Source: Streptomyces sp. NBC_01465
GTDB lineage: Bacteria > Actinomycetota > Actinomycetes > Streptomycetales > Streptomycetaceae
Length of the DNA: 64,000 nt
Direction: 5' to 3'
Assembly (NCBI RefSeq): GCF_036227325.1
Contig: NZ_CP109467.1
Coordinates: 4,650,001-4,714,000, forward strand
Positions 43,113 to 52,342 of the stretch are shown here, piece by piece. Position 1 is the stretch's first letter. The number at the start of each line of letters is the position of its first letter. The position numbers and the translations under genes were made by a program. The notes under the pieces are model-generated. The model worked only from the letters and a program-made list of their open reading frames with translations. It did no database searches and was not told the DNA's origin.

Positions 43113-43246
43113 CCACGGGGGCTCCGCCCCCGTAAGCGACCTTCGGCCGCTTGTCCTCAATCGCCGGACGGGCTTGATATGTCCGGGGAAATCAAGCCCC
43201 TCCGGCGATTGAGGAGCGGGGTCCGGGGCAGAGCCCCGGGGCGGGG
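43113..43246. repeat. Streptomyces-type intergenic repeat, copy C (inverted)
   Basis: Positions 43132-43174 are the exact reverse complement of a 43-bp core in copies A and B. The same 14-bp inverted arms as in copy A (CCTCAATCGCCGGA and its complement) occur around a different loop. GGGGGCTCCGCCCCC at 43118-43132 is a perfect GC hairpin just after the DUF3027 stop. It probably ends that gene's transcript. The rest of the gap to 43338 shows nothing else. Confidence 0.82.
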
Positions 43247-43338
43247 TCGCACCCGTAACCGTCGTCCGCCCGGGTAGGGGCTCCTCCACCGCGCGGTACC
43301 TTCGGGGCCGCACACCCCCACAGCGAGGAGCACCAGCC

Positions 43339-46300
43339 GTGATCGTGAAGCCGCTTGCGACCGACGACGGGGTCGACCCCTTCGGGACGGCACGGCTGCG
43401 ACGCGGCGTCCTCGACGCCTGGTCCGCCAGCCCCGCCCGCTTCCGCGAGGACGCCAACTCCGAGGAGGACCTCGCCCTCGGCGGCTACCGCGACCGCCTT
43501 GTCGTGGAGCTCGCGCAGAACGCCGCCGACGCCGCCGCCCGCGCCGGCGTCGCGGGCCGGCTCCGTCTCACCCTCCGCCAGGGCACCCTCGCCGCAGCCA
43601 ACACCGGCGCTCCCCTCGACGCCGCAGGGGTGGAGTCCCTCTCCACCCTCCGTGCCTCCGCCAAGCGCACGGACGAAGACACCCAGGGCGCCGTCGGCCG
43701 CTTCGGCGTCGGCTTCGCCGCCGTGCTCGCCGTCAGCGACGAGCCGGCCGTCGTCGGCCGGCACGGTGCCGTCCGGTGGTCCCTCGCCGAGGCGCAGGCG
43801 CTCGCCGCCGAGGCCGCGCAGACCGTGCCCGGCCTCGCGGACGAACTCCGCCGCCGCGACGGCCACGTCCCGCTTCTCCGCCTCCCGCTGCCCGCCGAGG
43901 GCACCGCCCCCGACGGCTACGACACCGTGGTCCTGATGCCGCTGCGCGACGGCGGCGCCGAGGACCTCGCGGCCCGCCTCCTCGCGTCCATCGACGACGC
44001 ACTCCTGCTCACCCTCCCGGGGCTGAGCGAGATCGTCGTGGACACGGCCGAGGGCGTACGGACGCTGACCCGGTCCACGGAAGGCCCGTACACCCACATC
44101 ACCGACTCCTCGGCGGGCACGACCCGTTGGCGCATCTCAGCCGCCCACGGCCCCCTGGAGCCGAAGCTCCTGGAAGGCCGGCCCGTGGAGGAGCGCCTGC
44201 GCCCGCACTGGGCCGTCACGTGGGCGGTCCCCGTCGACGCCGAAGGGGCGCCCGTACGCCCCCGCACCGCGCCCGTGGTCCACGCGCCGACGCCGACCGA
44301 CGAACCCCTGGGCGTACCGGCCCTGTTGATCGCCTCGCTGCCCCTCGACCCGACCCGCCGCCACCCGGCCCCGGGCCCGCTGACGGACTTCCTGGTCGAG
44401 CGCGCGGCGGATGCGTACGCGACGCTGCTCGCCGACTGGACGCCCGTCTCGACGGGCACGATCGACCTGGTCCCCGGCCCGCTCGGCAAGGGCGAACTGG
44501 ACGGCGCCCTGCGTGCGGCCGTACTCGACCGCCTCCCGCGCATCGCGTTCCTGGCCCCCGCCGCCCCGCCCGAGGAGTCTCAACCCGACGCCCCCGAGGA
44601 CGAGTTCAGCGCGCCGTCCGCCCTGCGGCCCATCGAGGCCGAGGTCGTTGAGGGCGCGGGCGCGGAGACCGTGAAGGTGCTCGCCGAGGCGCTGCCGACG
44701 CTGCTGCCCGCCGGGCTCGAGCGCCGCACCGAGCTCCGCTCGCTCGGCGTGGCCAGGCTCTCGCTGGGTGAGGTGATCGACCGGGTCGCGGGCATCGAGC
44801 GCGAACCGGGCTGGTGGTGGCGGCTGTACGACAGCCTCGCCGGTGTCGACCCGGACCGCCTCAGCGGCCTCCCGGTCCCGCTCGCGAGCGCCGAAGCCGA
44901 TGTGGACCCCGACGACTTCGCCCCGGCCGTCCGCCGCGGCCCCCGCACCGCCACGGGCCCCCGCCAGGTCCTGCTCCCGCAGCCCTCGGACGGCCCCGCG
45001 CCGGTCAGCCCCGCCACGCTCGCCCGCCTCGGCCTGAAGGTCGCGCACCCCGACGCCGCCCACCCCCTCCTCGAAAAGCTGGGCGCCCTGCCCGCGACGC
45101 CCCGCGCCGTCCTCACCACGCCCCAGGTGCGGGCCGCCGTCGCCGGCTCGCTGGACGCCGGGGAGATCTGGGACGAGGACGAAAACGCCCCGGACGCCGA
45201 GGAGTTGGCGCAGACCGTCCTCGCGCTCGTACGCGATGCCGACCTCGCCCCCGGCGACGAGCCCTGGCTGGCCGCCCTCGCCCTGCCCGACGAGGACGGC
45301 GAACTCGCCCCCGCCGGTGAGCTGGTGCTGCCCGGGAGCCCCTTCGCGCAGATCATGCGCGAAGGTGAACTGGCCGCCTGCGACCAGGAGTTGGCCGACC
45401 GCTGGGGCGAGCAGCCGCTGACCGCCTGCGGTGTCCTGGCCACCTTCGCCCTCGTACGCGCCACCGATGTCGTCCTCGACCCGGACGAACTCGACCCGCG
45501 CGACGGCGACTTCGCCGAACCGGACGACGCGGGCCTCCTCGACGCGGTGGACGTCTGGTGCGAGGACCTCCTCGACCAGCTGCCCGAGACCCCTGTGCCG
45601 CCGGTCGCCACCGAGCTCGTCGCCGTACGCGACCTCGACCTGGTCGACGACGACGCCTGGCCCCAGGCCCTCGCCCTCCTCGCCCAGCCGCCGCTGCGCG
45701 ACGCGCTCACCCAGCCCGTCCGCGTCCTGCTGCCCGACGGCACGACCACCTCCGTGCGCTCGTACACCGCCTGGTGGCTGCGCGACCACCCGGTCCTCGA
45801 CGGCCGCCGCCCCGCCGGGATGCGGGCGCGCGGCGGCGACCCGCTGCTCGCCGGCCTGTACGACGAGGCGGACGCGACCGGCTTCGAGGACGAGCAGGTG
45901 CTGAAGGCCCTGGGCGTACGGACCTCCGTGGCCGCCCTCCTCGACGAGCCCGGCGGCGCGGCGGAACTCCTGGCCCGTCTCGCGGACCCCGACCGGGACG
46001 TCACGGCGCCCCAACTGCACGCCCTCTACAGCGCGTTGGCCGACCTCGACCCCGAGCAGGTCACCCTCCCCGACGAGCTGCGCGCGATCACCGACGGCGG
46101 CCGTACGGTCATCGTGGACGCCGCCGACGCGGCGGTCGCGGACGCCCCCGACCTCCTCCCGCTCGCCGATGGCGTCCCGCTCCTGCCCGTCGCACCGTCC
46201 CGCGCCGCCGACCTGGCCGAGCTCTTCCAGGTCCGCAGGCTCAGCGAGAGCGTCGAGGCGGAGGTGACCACGGAGGGCGAGGAGCGCGAGGTCCCGGCCT

Positions 46301-46548
46301 CGGTGCGGATCCTGCTCGGTGCGGCCACCCCGGCGACGTACGTCGAGCACGAGGAGCTCTTCGCGGGCGAGACGGAGCTGGACTGGCACCGCACCCGCGA
46401 CGGGGTGCTGCACGCCGCGACGCTGGAGGGTGTGGCGGCGGGTCTGGCCTGGTCGGCGGGGCAGTGGCCGCGCCGGTTCGAGGTGGCGGCGCTGCTCGAG
46501 GACCCGTCCCGTACGGAGGAACTGGCGCGCGACCGATGGTTCGACTGA
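43339..46548 (+). CDS. sacsin/Hsp90-like GHKL ATPase, 1,069 aa
   Basis: The N-terminus (about 40-135) has a Bergerat ATP-binding fold: LVVELAQNAADAAARAG (Asn61, N-box), ANTGAPLD in place of the usual DNGxG, and GAVGRFGVGFAAVLAV (118-133) as the ATP lid. This matches the sacsin/Hsp90-like group of GHKL ATPases. The rest of the protein has no recognised domain, is strongly acidic and appears mostly helical, with several repeated acidic loops. It probably is a large ATP-driven chaperone or scaffold. It stands alone on the + strand. Confidence 0.75.
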   Translation: MIVKPLATDDGVDPFGTARLRRGVLDAWSASPARFREDANSEEDLALGGYRDRLVVELAQNAADAAARAGVAGRLRLTLRQGTLAAANTGAPLDAAGVESLSTLRASAKRTDEDTQGAVGRFGVGFAAVLAVSDEPAVVGRHGAVRWSLAEAQALAAEAAQTVPGLADELRRRDGHVPLLRLPLPAEGTAPDGYDTVVLMPLRDGGAEDLAARLLASIDDALLLTLPGLSEIVVDTAEGVRTLTRSTEGPYTHITDSSAGTTRWRISAAHGPLEPKLLEGRPVEERLRPHWAVTWAVPVDAEGAPVRPRTAPVVHAPTPTDEPLGVPALLIASLPLDPTRRHPAPGPLTDFLVERAADAYATLLADWTPVSTGTIDLVPGPLGKGELDGALRAAVLDRLPRIAFLAPAAPPEESQPDAPEDEFSAPSALRPIEAEVVEGAGAETVKVLAEALPTLLPAGLERRTELRSLGVARLSLGEVIDRVAGIEREPGWWWRLYDSLAGVDPDRLSGLPVPLASAEADVDPDDFAPAVRRGPRTATGPRQVLLPQPSDGPAPVSPATLARLGLKVAHPDAAHPLLEKLGALPATPRAVLTTPQVRAAVAGSLDAGEIWDEDENAPDAEELAQTVLALVRDADLAPGDEPWLAALALPDEDGELAPAGELVLPGSPFAQIMREGELAACDQELADRWGEQPLTACGVLATFALVRATDVVLDPDELDPRDGDFAEPDDAGLLDAVDVWCEDLLDQLPETPVPPVATELVAVRDLDLVDDDAWPQALALLAQPPLRDALTQPVRVLLPDGTTTSVRSYTAWWLRDHPVLDGRRPAGMRARGGDPLLAGLYDEADATGFEDEQVLKALGVRTSVAALLDEPGGAAELLARLADPDRDVTAPQLHALYSALADLDPEQVTLPDELRAITDGGRTVIVDAADAAVADAPDLLPLADGVPLLPVAPSRAADLAELFQVRRLSESVEAEVTTEGEEREVPASVRILLGAATPATYVEHEELFAGETELDWHRTRDGVLHAATLEGVAAGLAWSAGQWPRRFEVAALLEDPSRTEELARDRWFD

Positions 46549-46613
46549 CGGCCGAAAAAAGTCGTCACATTTTCTTCACCGCACGTACAACCATTCACTT
46601 CCGTCACAGGTCT

Positions 46614-46652
46614 GTTCTGCGGAACCACCGGATTTCTCTGGTTCCGCAGAAC
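46614..46652 (+). promoter_or_regulatory. 14-bp perfect hairpin in the leader of a secreted-protein gene
   Basis: 46614-46627 (GTTCTGCGGAACCA) pairs perfectly with 46639-46652 across an 11-nt loop. It ends 17 nt before the start codon, so it should lie in the 5' untranslated RNA. It may stabilise the message, control ribosome access or act as an attenuator. A terminator for the ATPase gene upstream is also possible, although no T-run follows. Confidence 0.65.
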
Positions 46653-46669
46653 TCTCCTGGGGACTGAAC

Positions 46670-47455
46670 ATGCGTATACGTGCCACGGTGGCTGCCCTTA
46701 CCGGCGCCCTGGCTCTTTCCGCTCTTGCTCTCCCGTCGGCTGCACAAGCCGACACGGTCAACGAACCGACGAAGGTCACCAAGGTCGTCGTCAACGGAGG
46801 CAAGGACATCGTCGTCGGCGTCTCCGCGACGGTGAAGGTCAAGGTCGTCATCACGGCCACCGACCCGAAGGGTGTTGCCGACGCCGATGTCTTCCTCTGG
46901 CACGGCAGCGAGAACAACAACGACGGTTTCCTCAGCGCGGACGAAGTCCCGGGCGCGGACTACGCCCACTGCGTCGCGGTGAACGCCACCACGTCGACCT
47001 GCACCCAGACCATCTCGATCAACCCGAAGACCGCGTACTGGTCGAGCAATGTCGCCGGTACCTGGAAGGTCGCTGCGGCCGCCATCGGAAACACCGGCTT
47101 CTACCAGAAGTCCGTCTACCAGACGCAGCGCGTTCAGCGCGCATCGAGCCTGACGGTCAACGCAGCCCCGGAGCCGGTGAAGAAGGGCAAGACCATCACC
47201 GTCACCGGCAAGCTCTCGCGTGCGAACTGGGACGACTTCCACTACCACGGCTACGCCTCCCAGCCGGTGAAGCTGCAGTTCCGCAAGAAGAACAGCAGCA
47301 CCTACACCACCGTCAAGACCATCAAGACGAACGTCTACGGCAGCCTCAAGACCACCACGAAGGCGGTCCAGGACGGCTACTGGCGCTATGTCTTCACCGG
47401 CACGTCGACGACGCCCGCGGTCACCACCGCAGGCGACTACGTCGACGTCCGCTGA
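46670..47455 (+). CDS. secreted Ig-like protein, first of two tandem paralogues
   Basis: The 261-aa protein starts with a Sec signal peptide (cut near AQA at about 27). The N-terminal half has beta strands with WHGSENNNDGFLSADEVPGAD, which resembles an EF-hand calcium loop. The C-terminal half (about 160-261) is a beta-sandwich with GKTITVTGKLSRANWDDFHYHGYASQPVKLQFR, shared with the next gene. The two proteins are clearly homologous over their length. The role is unknown; an extracellular calcium-binding or adhesive protein is possible. Ribosome binding site GGGGAC. Confidence 0.8.
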   Translation: MRIRATVAALTGALALSALALPSAAQADTVNEPTKVTKVVVNGGKDIVVGVSATVKVKVVITATDPKGVADADVFLWHGSENNNDGFLSADEVPGADYAHCVAVNATTSTCTQTISINPKTAYWSSNVAGTWKVAAAAIGNTGFYQKSVYQTQRVQRASSLTVNAAPEPVKKGKTITVTGKLSRANWDDFHYHGYASQPVKLQFRKKNSSTYTTVKTIKTNVYGSLKTTTKAVQDGYWRYVFTGTSTTPAVTTAGDYVDVR

Positions 47456-47482
47456 CAACGAGCGCCCGGACGTACTGCACAA

Positions 47483-47508
47483 CCCGCCGCGGGGGAATTC
47501 CCGGCGGG
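47483..47508. promoter_or_regulatory. hairpin between the paralogous secreted-protein genes
   Basis: CCCGCCG (47483-47489) pairs with CGGCGGG (47502-47508), and the loop contains the palindrome GGGAATTCCC. It lies 22 nt before the second start codon, much as the 14-bp hairpin precedes the first gene. It may be a terminator-like or stabilising element in the shared mRNA. Confidence 0.5.
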
Positions 47509-47530
47509 ACCACACAAAATGGGGACATAC

Positions 47531-48403
47531 ATGCGCATGCGCACCGCCCTGGCCGCCACGACCGGCGCCCTGGCACTCGCTTCTCTCGTCGTACCGGCCG
47601 CCCAGGCAGCCGGCAGCACTCCGTCGGGCATCAAGGTCCCGTCGCTGCAGACCCCGGGTCACCAGATCTCGACCCTCGCCGCCTCGTCCGGTGACAAGCA
47701 GGTCGGCGACACGAAGATCTCCAACGTCGTCGTCAACGGCGGCAAGAACATCGTCGTCGGCACCGCGGTCGCGAAGACCGTGACGATCTCCTTCACCGCC
47801 AAGGACAACAAGGGCATCTACAGTGCCATGGCGTTCCTGTGGCACGGCAGCTCGTTCACGGCGGAGAACGGCATCAACGGCGCCATCACGCCGACCGCCG
47901 ACAAGGCGTCCTGCAAGAAGGTCAACAGCACGACCTCCAACTGCAAGATCAGCATGGTCGCGGACCCGAAGGACAACATCTACAGCAACATCCTCGCGGG
48001 CAGCTGGAAGGTCTACGTCGGCGCCGCCGGCAACGACAACAGCATCTCGATCAAGACCGCGTACAAGACCCAGCTGGTCCAGCGCGGCGCGAAGATCGAC
48101 GAGGCCAACGCAGGTCCCGAGCCGGTCGTGAAGGGCAAGCCCGTCACCGTCACCGGCCGCCTGGCGCGCGCCAACTGGGACGACCTGGCGTACCACGGCT
48201 ACACCGGCCAGCCGGTGAAGCTGCAGTTCCGTGCGGCGACCTCGAAGACCTACACCACGGTCAAGACCCTGAAGACGGACGCCACCGGCCGTCTGAAGAC
48301 CTCGGTCAACGCCACGGTCGACGGCTACTGGCGCTGGAGCTTCGCCGGTACGTCCACGACCCAGGAAGTCACCATCCTGGGCGACTTCGTCGACGTGAAG
48401 TAG
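47531..48403 (+). CDS. secreted Ig-like protein, second paralogue
   Basis: The 290-aa protein has a signal peptide (cleavage near AQA at about 26-28) and the same two-part beta structure as its neighbour: VVVNGGKNIVVGTAVAKTVTISF then GKPVTVTGRLARANWDDLAYHGYTGQPVKLQFR. The EF-hand-like loop of the first copy is lost here (HGSSFTAENGINGAI). The ATG at 47531 is chosen because GGGGACATAC precedes it exactly as in the first gene. An ATG at 47519 would overlap that ribosome binding site. A terminator follows. Confidence 0.82.
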   Translation: MRMRTALAATTGALALASLVVPAAQAAGSTPSGIKVPSLQTPGHQISTLAASSGDKQVGDTKISNVVVNGGKNIVVGTAVAKTVTISFTAKDNKGIYSAMAFLWHGSSFTAENGINGAITPTADKASCKKVNSTTSNCKISMVADPKDNIYSNILAGSWKVYVGAAGNDNSISIKTAYKTQLVQRGAKIDEANAGPEPVVKGKPVTVTGRLARANWDDLAYHGYTGQPVKLQFRAATSKTYTTVKTLKTDATGRLKTSVNATVDGYWRWSFAGTSTTQEVTILGDFVDVK

Positions 48404-48430
48404 TCACACGCCTTCGCACCACCTTCGGAG

Positions 48431-48457
48431 CCCGTCCCCGTATCAAGCGGGGGCGGG
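48431..48457 (+). terminator. terminator after the secreted-protein pair
   Basis: CCCGTCCCCG (48431-48440) pairs with CGGGGGCGGG (48448-48457) with one G-U pair and a 7-nt loop, followed by a T-rich stretch (GTTCGTTTCT). It lies 28 bp after the stop codon. Confidence 0.8.
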
Positions 48458-48606
48458 CCCGTTCGTTTCTCGCACGGGTTGTCCGCGAACTCTCCCGGAA
48501 CTGTCCGTGATCCGTAACGGTCCTCTCCCTGGTCTTTTCGTCCCGCCCCGCCCAGTGGTCACATGGTGATCGGCATCGGTGGGGTACAGCGGGAAACGGG
48601 GCGGAC

Positions 48607-49362
48607 ATGGCGCGGCACGGTGGGCGGGGCTGGAACAGCAAGCTGATAGGCGCGGCACTCGGGGTGACCCTGCTCGCCGTCGGCGCCTCCGCGTGGACCG
48701 CGCAGGCCGGCACCGCCGCGCCGAAGGCGGCCGCCCCTGTCGCCCAGAAGGTGAAGCCCGTCGGGATCACCATCGCCCACGCCTCCGACGCGGGGGCGCG
48801 CGGCGTCAACATCACCATCGACGACGGCCCCGACCCCAACTGGACGCCCCAAGTGCTCGACCTGCTGCGGGAGTACGGGGTGAAGGCCACGTTCTGCATG
48901 GTGGGGACGCAGGCCCAGGCCCACCCCGACCTCGTGAAGAAGGTCGTCGCCGCCGGGCACCGGCTCTGCGACCACACCGTGTCGCACGACACCTCCATGG
49001 ACAAGAAGTCCGAGGCGTACCAGTCGCAGCAGATACTCGACGCCGAGCGCATGATCATCGAGGCGTCCGGTGGCGTGCGGCCGATGTACTACCGGGCCCC
49101 GGGCGGCGCCTTCACCCCGTACAGCCGCAAGCTCGCCGCTTCCCACGGGATGCGCCCGCTGGGCTGGAACGTGGACACCAAGGACTTCGAGCGGCCCGGT
49201 GCGGACGCCATCGTCGCGACCGTCGAGCGCGAGCTCCACGAGGGGCCCACGATCCTCTTCCACGACGCGGGCGGCGAGCGCTCCCAGACCGTCGAGGCGC
49301 TGCGCCGGATCCTCCCCGAGCTCAAGCAGCAGGGGTACGTCTTCGGCTTCCCGGTGCGCTGA
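48607..49362 (+). CDS. secreted polysaccharide deacetylase (NodB/CE4 family)
   Basis: The 251-aa protein has a signal anchor (about 12-34) and a NodB domain with all five CE4 motifs: TIDDGPDP, HTVSHD, RAPGGAFTPYS, LGWNVDTKDF and ILFHDAGG. The Asp-His-His metal triad is intact. Such enzymes remove acetyl groups from peptidoglycan or chitin-like polymers outside the cell. It lies between the secreted proteins and a convergent P-type ATPase with only 14 bp to its stop. Confidence 0.92.
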   Translation: MARHGGRGWNSKLIGAALGVTLLAVGASAWTAQAGTAAPKAAAPVAQKVKPVGITIAHASDAGARGVNITIDDGPDPNWTPQVLDLLREYGVKATFCMVGTQAQAHPDLVKKVVAAGHRLCDHTVSHDTSMDKKSEAYQSQQILDAERMIIEASGGVRPMYYRAPGGAFTPYSRKLAASHGMRPLGWNVDTKDFERPGADAIVATVERELHEGPTILFHDAGGERSQTVEALRRILPELKQQGYVFGFPVR

Positions 49363-49376
49363 CCCCAGCCGGGCGG

Positions 49377-51803
49377 TCAGTCAGGGAAGCGCCGGCCGAC
49401 CCACCGCCACGCGAACTCGAGTCCCACCGACGCGACCGCCGCGATCGCGACCGCCGTCCACGGCATGGTGACGCCCACCAGCTTCAGCGCGAAGAAGTCC
49501 TGCAGCCACGGAACGGTCAGCACCAGCAGGAACCCCGCGCCCATCGCCAGGACCAGGCAGATGCGCCACCAGGTGTACGGGCGGGCGATGATCACCAGCA
49601 CCCACATCGAGACCAGGAAGAGCGTCAGCGTCGCCGCGCTCGTCTCGGCGTCCAGGGAGCCGGGTCCCGTGTAGACGTGGCGCGCCCACATGTACGTGAC
49701 GAACGTGGCGACCGCCGCGATGACGCCGCCCGGGATCGAGTACTTCATGACCCGGTGCACGAAGTGCGGTTTCGCGCGTTCCTTGTTGGGGGCGAGCGCC
49801 AGGAAGAAGGCCGGGACGCCGATCGTCAGGGTCGACAGCAGCGTCAAGTGCCGTGGCAGGAACGGGTAGTCGACCTGGAAGCAGACCACCAGGACCGCGA
49901 GCAGCACCGAGTAGACGGTCTTGACGAGGAAGAGCGTCGCGACCCGGGTGATGTTCCCGATGACCCTGCGGCCCTCGGCGACCACCGACGGAAGCGTCGC
50001 GAAGCTGTTGTTGAGGAGCACGATCTGGGCGACCGCCCGGGTCGCCTCCGAGCCCGAGCCCATGGAGACGCCGATGTCGGCGTCCTTCAGGGCCAGGACG
50101 TCGTTCACGCCGTCGCCGGTCATCGCGACGTTGTGGCCTTTGGACTGCATGGCGGCGACCATGTCGCGCTTCTGCTGCGGGGTGACGCGCCCGAAGACCG
50201 AGTTGGCCTCCAGGACCTTCGCCATCTCGTCCCGGTCGGTGGGCAGTTGGCGTGCGTCGATGGTGTTCTCGGCGCCCGGCAGGCCGAGCTTGGCGGCCAC
50301 CGCGCCGACCGACACCGCGTTGTCGCCGGAGATGACCTTCGCCTGGACGTTCTGTTCGGCGAAGTAGGCGAGCGTGTCGGCCGCGTCGGGCCGCAGCCGC
50401 TGCTCCAGGACGACCAGGGCGGTCGGGACGGCACCGGCGGCCGGCTGCGCGTCGTCCAGTTCCACGACGGCCCGCGCGAGCAGCAGCACCCGCAGCCCCT
50501 GCCGGTTGAGCTCGTCGACCGCTTCCAGCGCCGCGTCCGCGGGCGGCAGCAGGACGTCGGGTGCGCCGAGGAGCCAGGTCGAGTTCTCGCCGTTGCCCTC
50601 GCTGAACGCGGCCCCGCTGTACTTGCGGGCCGAGGAGAACGGCAGCGACTCCGTGCAGCGCCACTCCTCCGCGTCGGGGTAGGCGTCGATGATGGCCTGG
50701 AGGCTGGCGTTGGGCCGCGGGTCGGACTCGCCGAGGGCGCCGAGGACCTTCCGTACGTAACCCTCGTCCGCGCCGCCCAGCATCCGCACCTCGGTGACGT
50801 CCATGCCGCCCTCGGTGAGGGTGCCGGTCTTGTCGAGGCAGACGATGTCGACCCGGGCCAGCCCCTCGATCGCGGGCAGCTCCTGGACGAGGCACTGCTT
50901 GCGGCCGAGGCGGATGACGCCGATCGCGAAGGCCACCGAGGTGAGGAGGACGAGCCCCTCGGGGATCATCGGGACGATGCCGCCGACCGTGCGCGCGATG
51001 GAGTCCTTGAAGTTGTGCTTGTCGTGGACGAGCTGGCTGATGATGAGCCCGATCGCGGTGGGGATCATCATCCACGTCACGTACTTGAGGATCGTGGAGA
51101 TACCGGTACGCAGCTCGGAGTGGACCAGCGTGAACCGGCTTGCCTCCTCGGCCAATTGGGCCGCGTACGCCTCGCGCCCGACCTTCGTCGCCGTGAACGC
51201 GCCGCCGCCCGCGACCACGAAGCTGCCCGACATCATGGGGTCGCCGGGCTTCTTGTGCACCGGGTCGGCCTCGCCTGTCAGCAGCGACTCGTCGACCTCC
51301 AGGCCGTCGGCCTCGACGGTCTCGCCGTCGACCACCACCTTGTCGCCGGGCCCCAGTTCGATGAGGTCGCCGAGGACGATCTCGGAGGTGGAGATCTCCG
51401 CGGACCGCCCGTCGCGCCGTACCGTCGGCTTCGCCTCGCCGACCACGGCGAGGGAGTCCAGGGTCTTCTTGGCGCGCAGCTCCTGGATGATGCCGATGCC
51501 GGTGTTGGCGATGATGACGAAGCCGAACAGGCCGTCCTGGATCGGCGCGACGAAGAGCATGATCACCCAGAGCACGCCGATGATGGCGTTGAAGCGGGTG
51601 AAGACGTTGGCGCGGACGATCTCGGACAGGGACCGGCTGGAGCGCACGGGGACGTCGTTGACCTCGCCCCGTGCGACATGCTCCGCGACCTCGGCGGTGC
51701 TCAGCCCCTGCGCCCGGCCCGACGCGTGTTCGTGCTCCGGCGGTGCGACGGGGTGTACCGGATCGAGCTCGGCCCCGGCGTCGATGTCTGGCCCATGGGT
51801 CAT
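49377..51803 (-). CDS. CtpE-like cation-translocating P-type ATPase
   Basis: The 808-aa protein has an actuator domain with TGE (176-178), the phosphorylation site DKTGTLTEGG (Asp324), a PEGL membrane motif (281-284), TGDGVND and about ten helices. The N-terminal region lacks the metal-binding CxxC of heavy-metal pumps. It most resembles mycobacterial CtpE, a calcium transporter. Whether it moves calcium here is inferred from the family. It is convergent with the polysaccharide deacetylase gene and cotranscribed with nothing obvious. Confidence 0.88.
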   Translation of the reverse strand: MTHGPDIDAGAELDPVHPVAPPEHEHASGRAQGLSTAEVAEHVARGEVNDVPVRSSRSLSEIVRANVFTRFNAIIGVLWVIMLFVAPIQDGLFGFVIIANTGIGIIQELRAKKTLDSLAVVGEAKPTVRRDGRSAEISTSEIVLGDLIELGPGDKVVVDGETVEADGLEVDESLLTGEADPVHKKPGDPMMSGSFVVAGGGAFTATKVGREAYAAQLAEEASRFTLVHSELRTGISTILKYVTWMMIPTAIGLIISQLVHDKHNFKDSIARTVGGIVPMIPEGLVLLTSVAFAIGVIRLGRKQCLVQELPAIEGLARVDIVCLDKTGTLTEGGMDVTEVRMLGGADEGYVRKVLGALGESDPRPNASLQAIIDAYPDAEEWRCTESLPFSSARKYSGAAFSEGNGENSTWLLGAPDVLLPPADAALEAVDELNRQGLRVLLLARAVVELDDAQPAAGAVPTALVVLEQRLRPDAADTLAYFAEQNVQAKVISGDNAVSVGAVAAKLGLPGAENTIDARQLPTDRDEMAKVLEANSVFGRVTPQQKRDMVAAMQSKGHNVAMTGDGVNDVLALKDADIGVSMGSGSEATRAVAQIVLLNNSFATLPSVVAEGRRVIGNITRVATLFLVKTVYSVLLAVLVVCFQVDYPFLPRHLTLLSTLTIGVPAFFLALAPNKERAKPHFVHRVMKYSIPGGVIAAVATFVTYMWARHVYTGPGSLDAETSAATLTLFLVSMWVLVIIARPYTWWRICLVLAMGAGFLLVLTVPWLQDFFALKLVGVTMPWTAVAIAAVASVGLEFAWRWVGRRFPD

Positions 51804-51856
51804 GGATCCGACGTTAAGCGCGGAAGGGACCCTTCACCTGTCGAGGAGCGGCAAGC

Positions 51857-52156
51857 TCAGACCTGAGCAGGACCCGAATCGTCCGCAGGCAGTACGTCGG
51901 CGGCCGCCTTCTCCGCCGCGTGCCGCTTGAGGGCGGCGTCGCGGCCGCGTACGTACCAGATGCCGATGAGGCCGAGGCCGCCGCCGGCCAGGCAGGTCCA
52001 GACCCACCAGAGCTTTCCGTGGTCGTCGAACCAGCCGTAGAACGGGATCTGGACGAGGAAGAGGACGAACCAGAGGATCGTGCCGCCGGTGACGGTGGCA
52101 ACGACGGGCCCCTCCAGGGGCTCCGGTGCCTCATGCGTTGCAGTCCACTTCGCCAT
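51857..52156 (-). CDS. DUF2530-family small membrane protein
   Basis: The 99-aa protein has two transmembrane helices (about 23-45 and 50-68) and basic and Ala-rich flanks. DUF2530 genes commonly stand next to this type of purine permease and a MarR gene in Streptomyces. Function unknown. It is divergent from the permease, and the 186-bp gap holds both promoters. Confidence 0.8.
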   Translation of the reverse strand: MAKWTATHEAPEPLEGPVVATVTGGTILWFVLFLVQIPFYGWFDDHGKLWWVWTCLAGGGLGLIGIWYVRGRDAALKRHAAEKAAADVLPADDSGPAQV

Positions 52157-52342
52157 GCGCTCAGTGTAGGCGGGCCGTACATAAGCGCCGTCGGCCCAGG
52201 TGGCCCAAGGGTCTACGCGCGGAGATAGCGATCTTCCCCTTATGTATTCATACTGAAACGGCTCGTGAATGGCTGGTTCCGTTCGTTTGAACGTCCAAAT
52301 CGGGCCCATTCCTATCGCCCTATGACAACTGAGGTCTTGCGC

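Noticed and set aside
40567..43116. An 849-codon version of the MFS protein
   Set aside because: The first 400 codons are antisense to the DUF3027 gene. The real transporter begins with GTG at 41922.
48579..51866. A 1,095-codon + strand frame across the deacetylase and P-type ATPase genes
   Set aside because: Only the antisense and shifted frames of two well-defined proteins; very high Arg/Asp content and no motif.
52157..52342. Purine riboswitch before the NCS2 permease
   Set aside because: No three-way junction or conserved loop sequence could be seen; only a weak 5-bp dyad.
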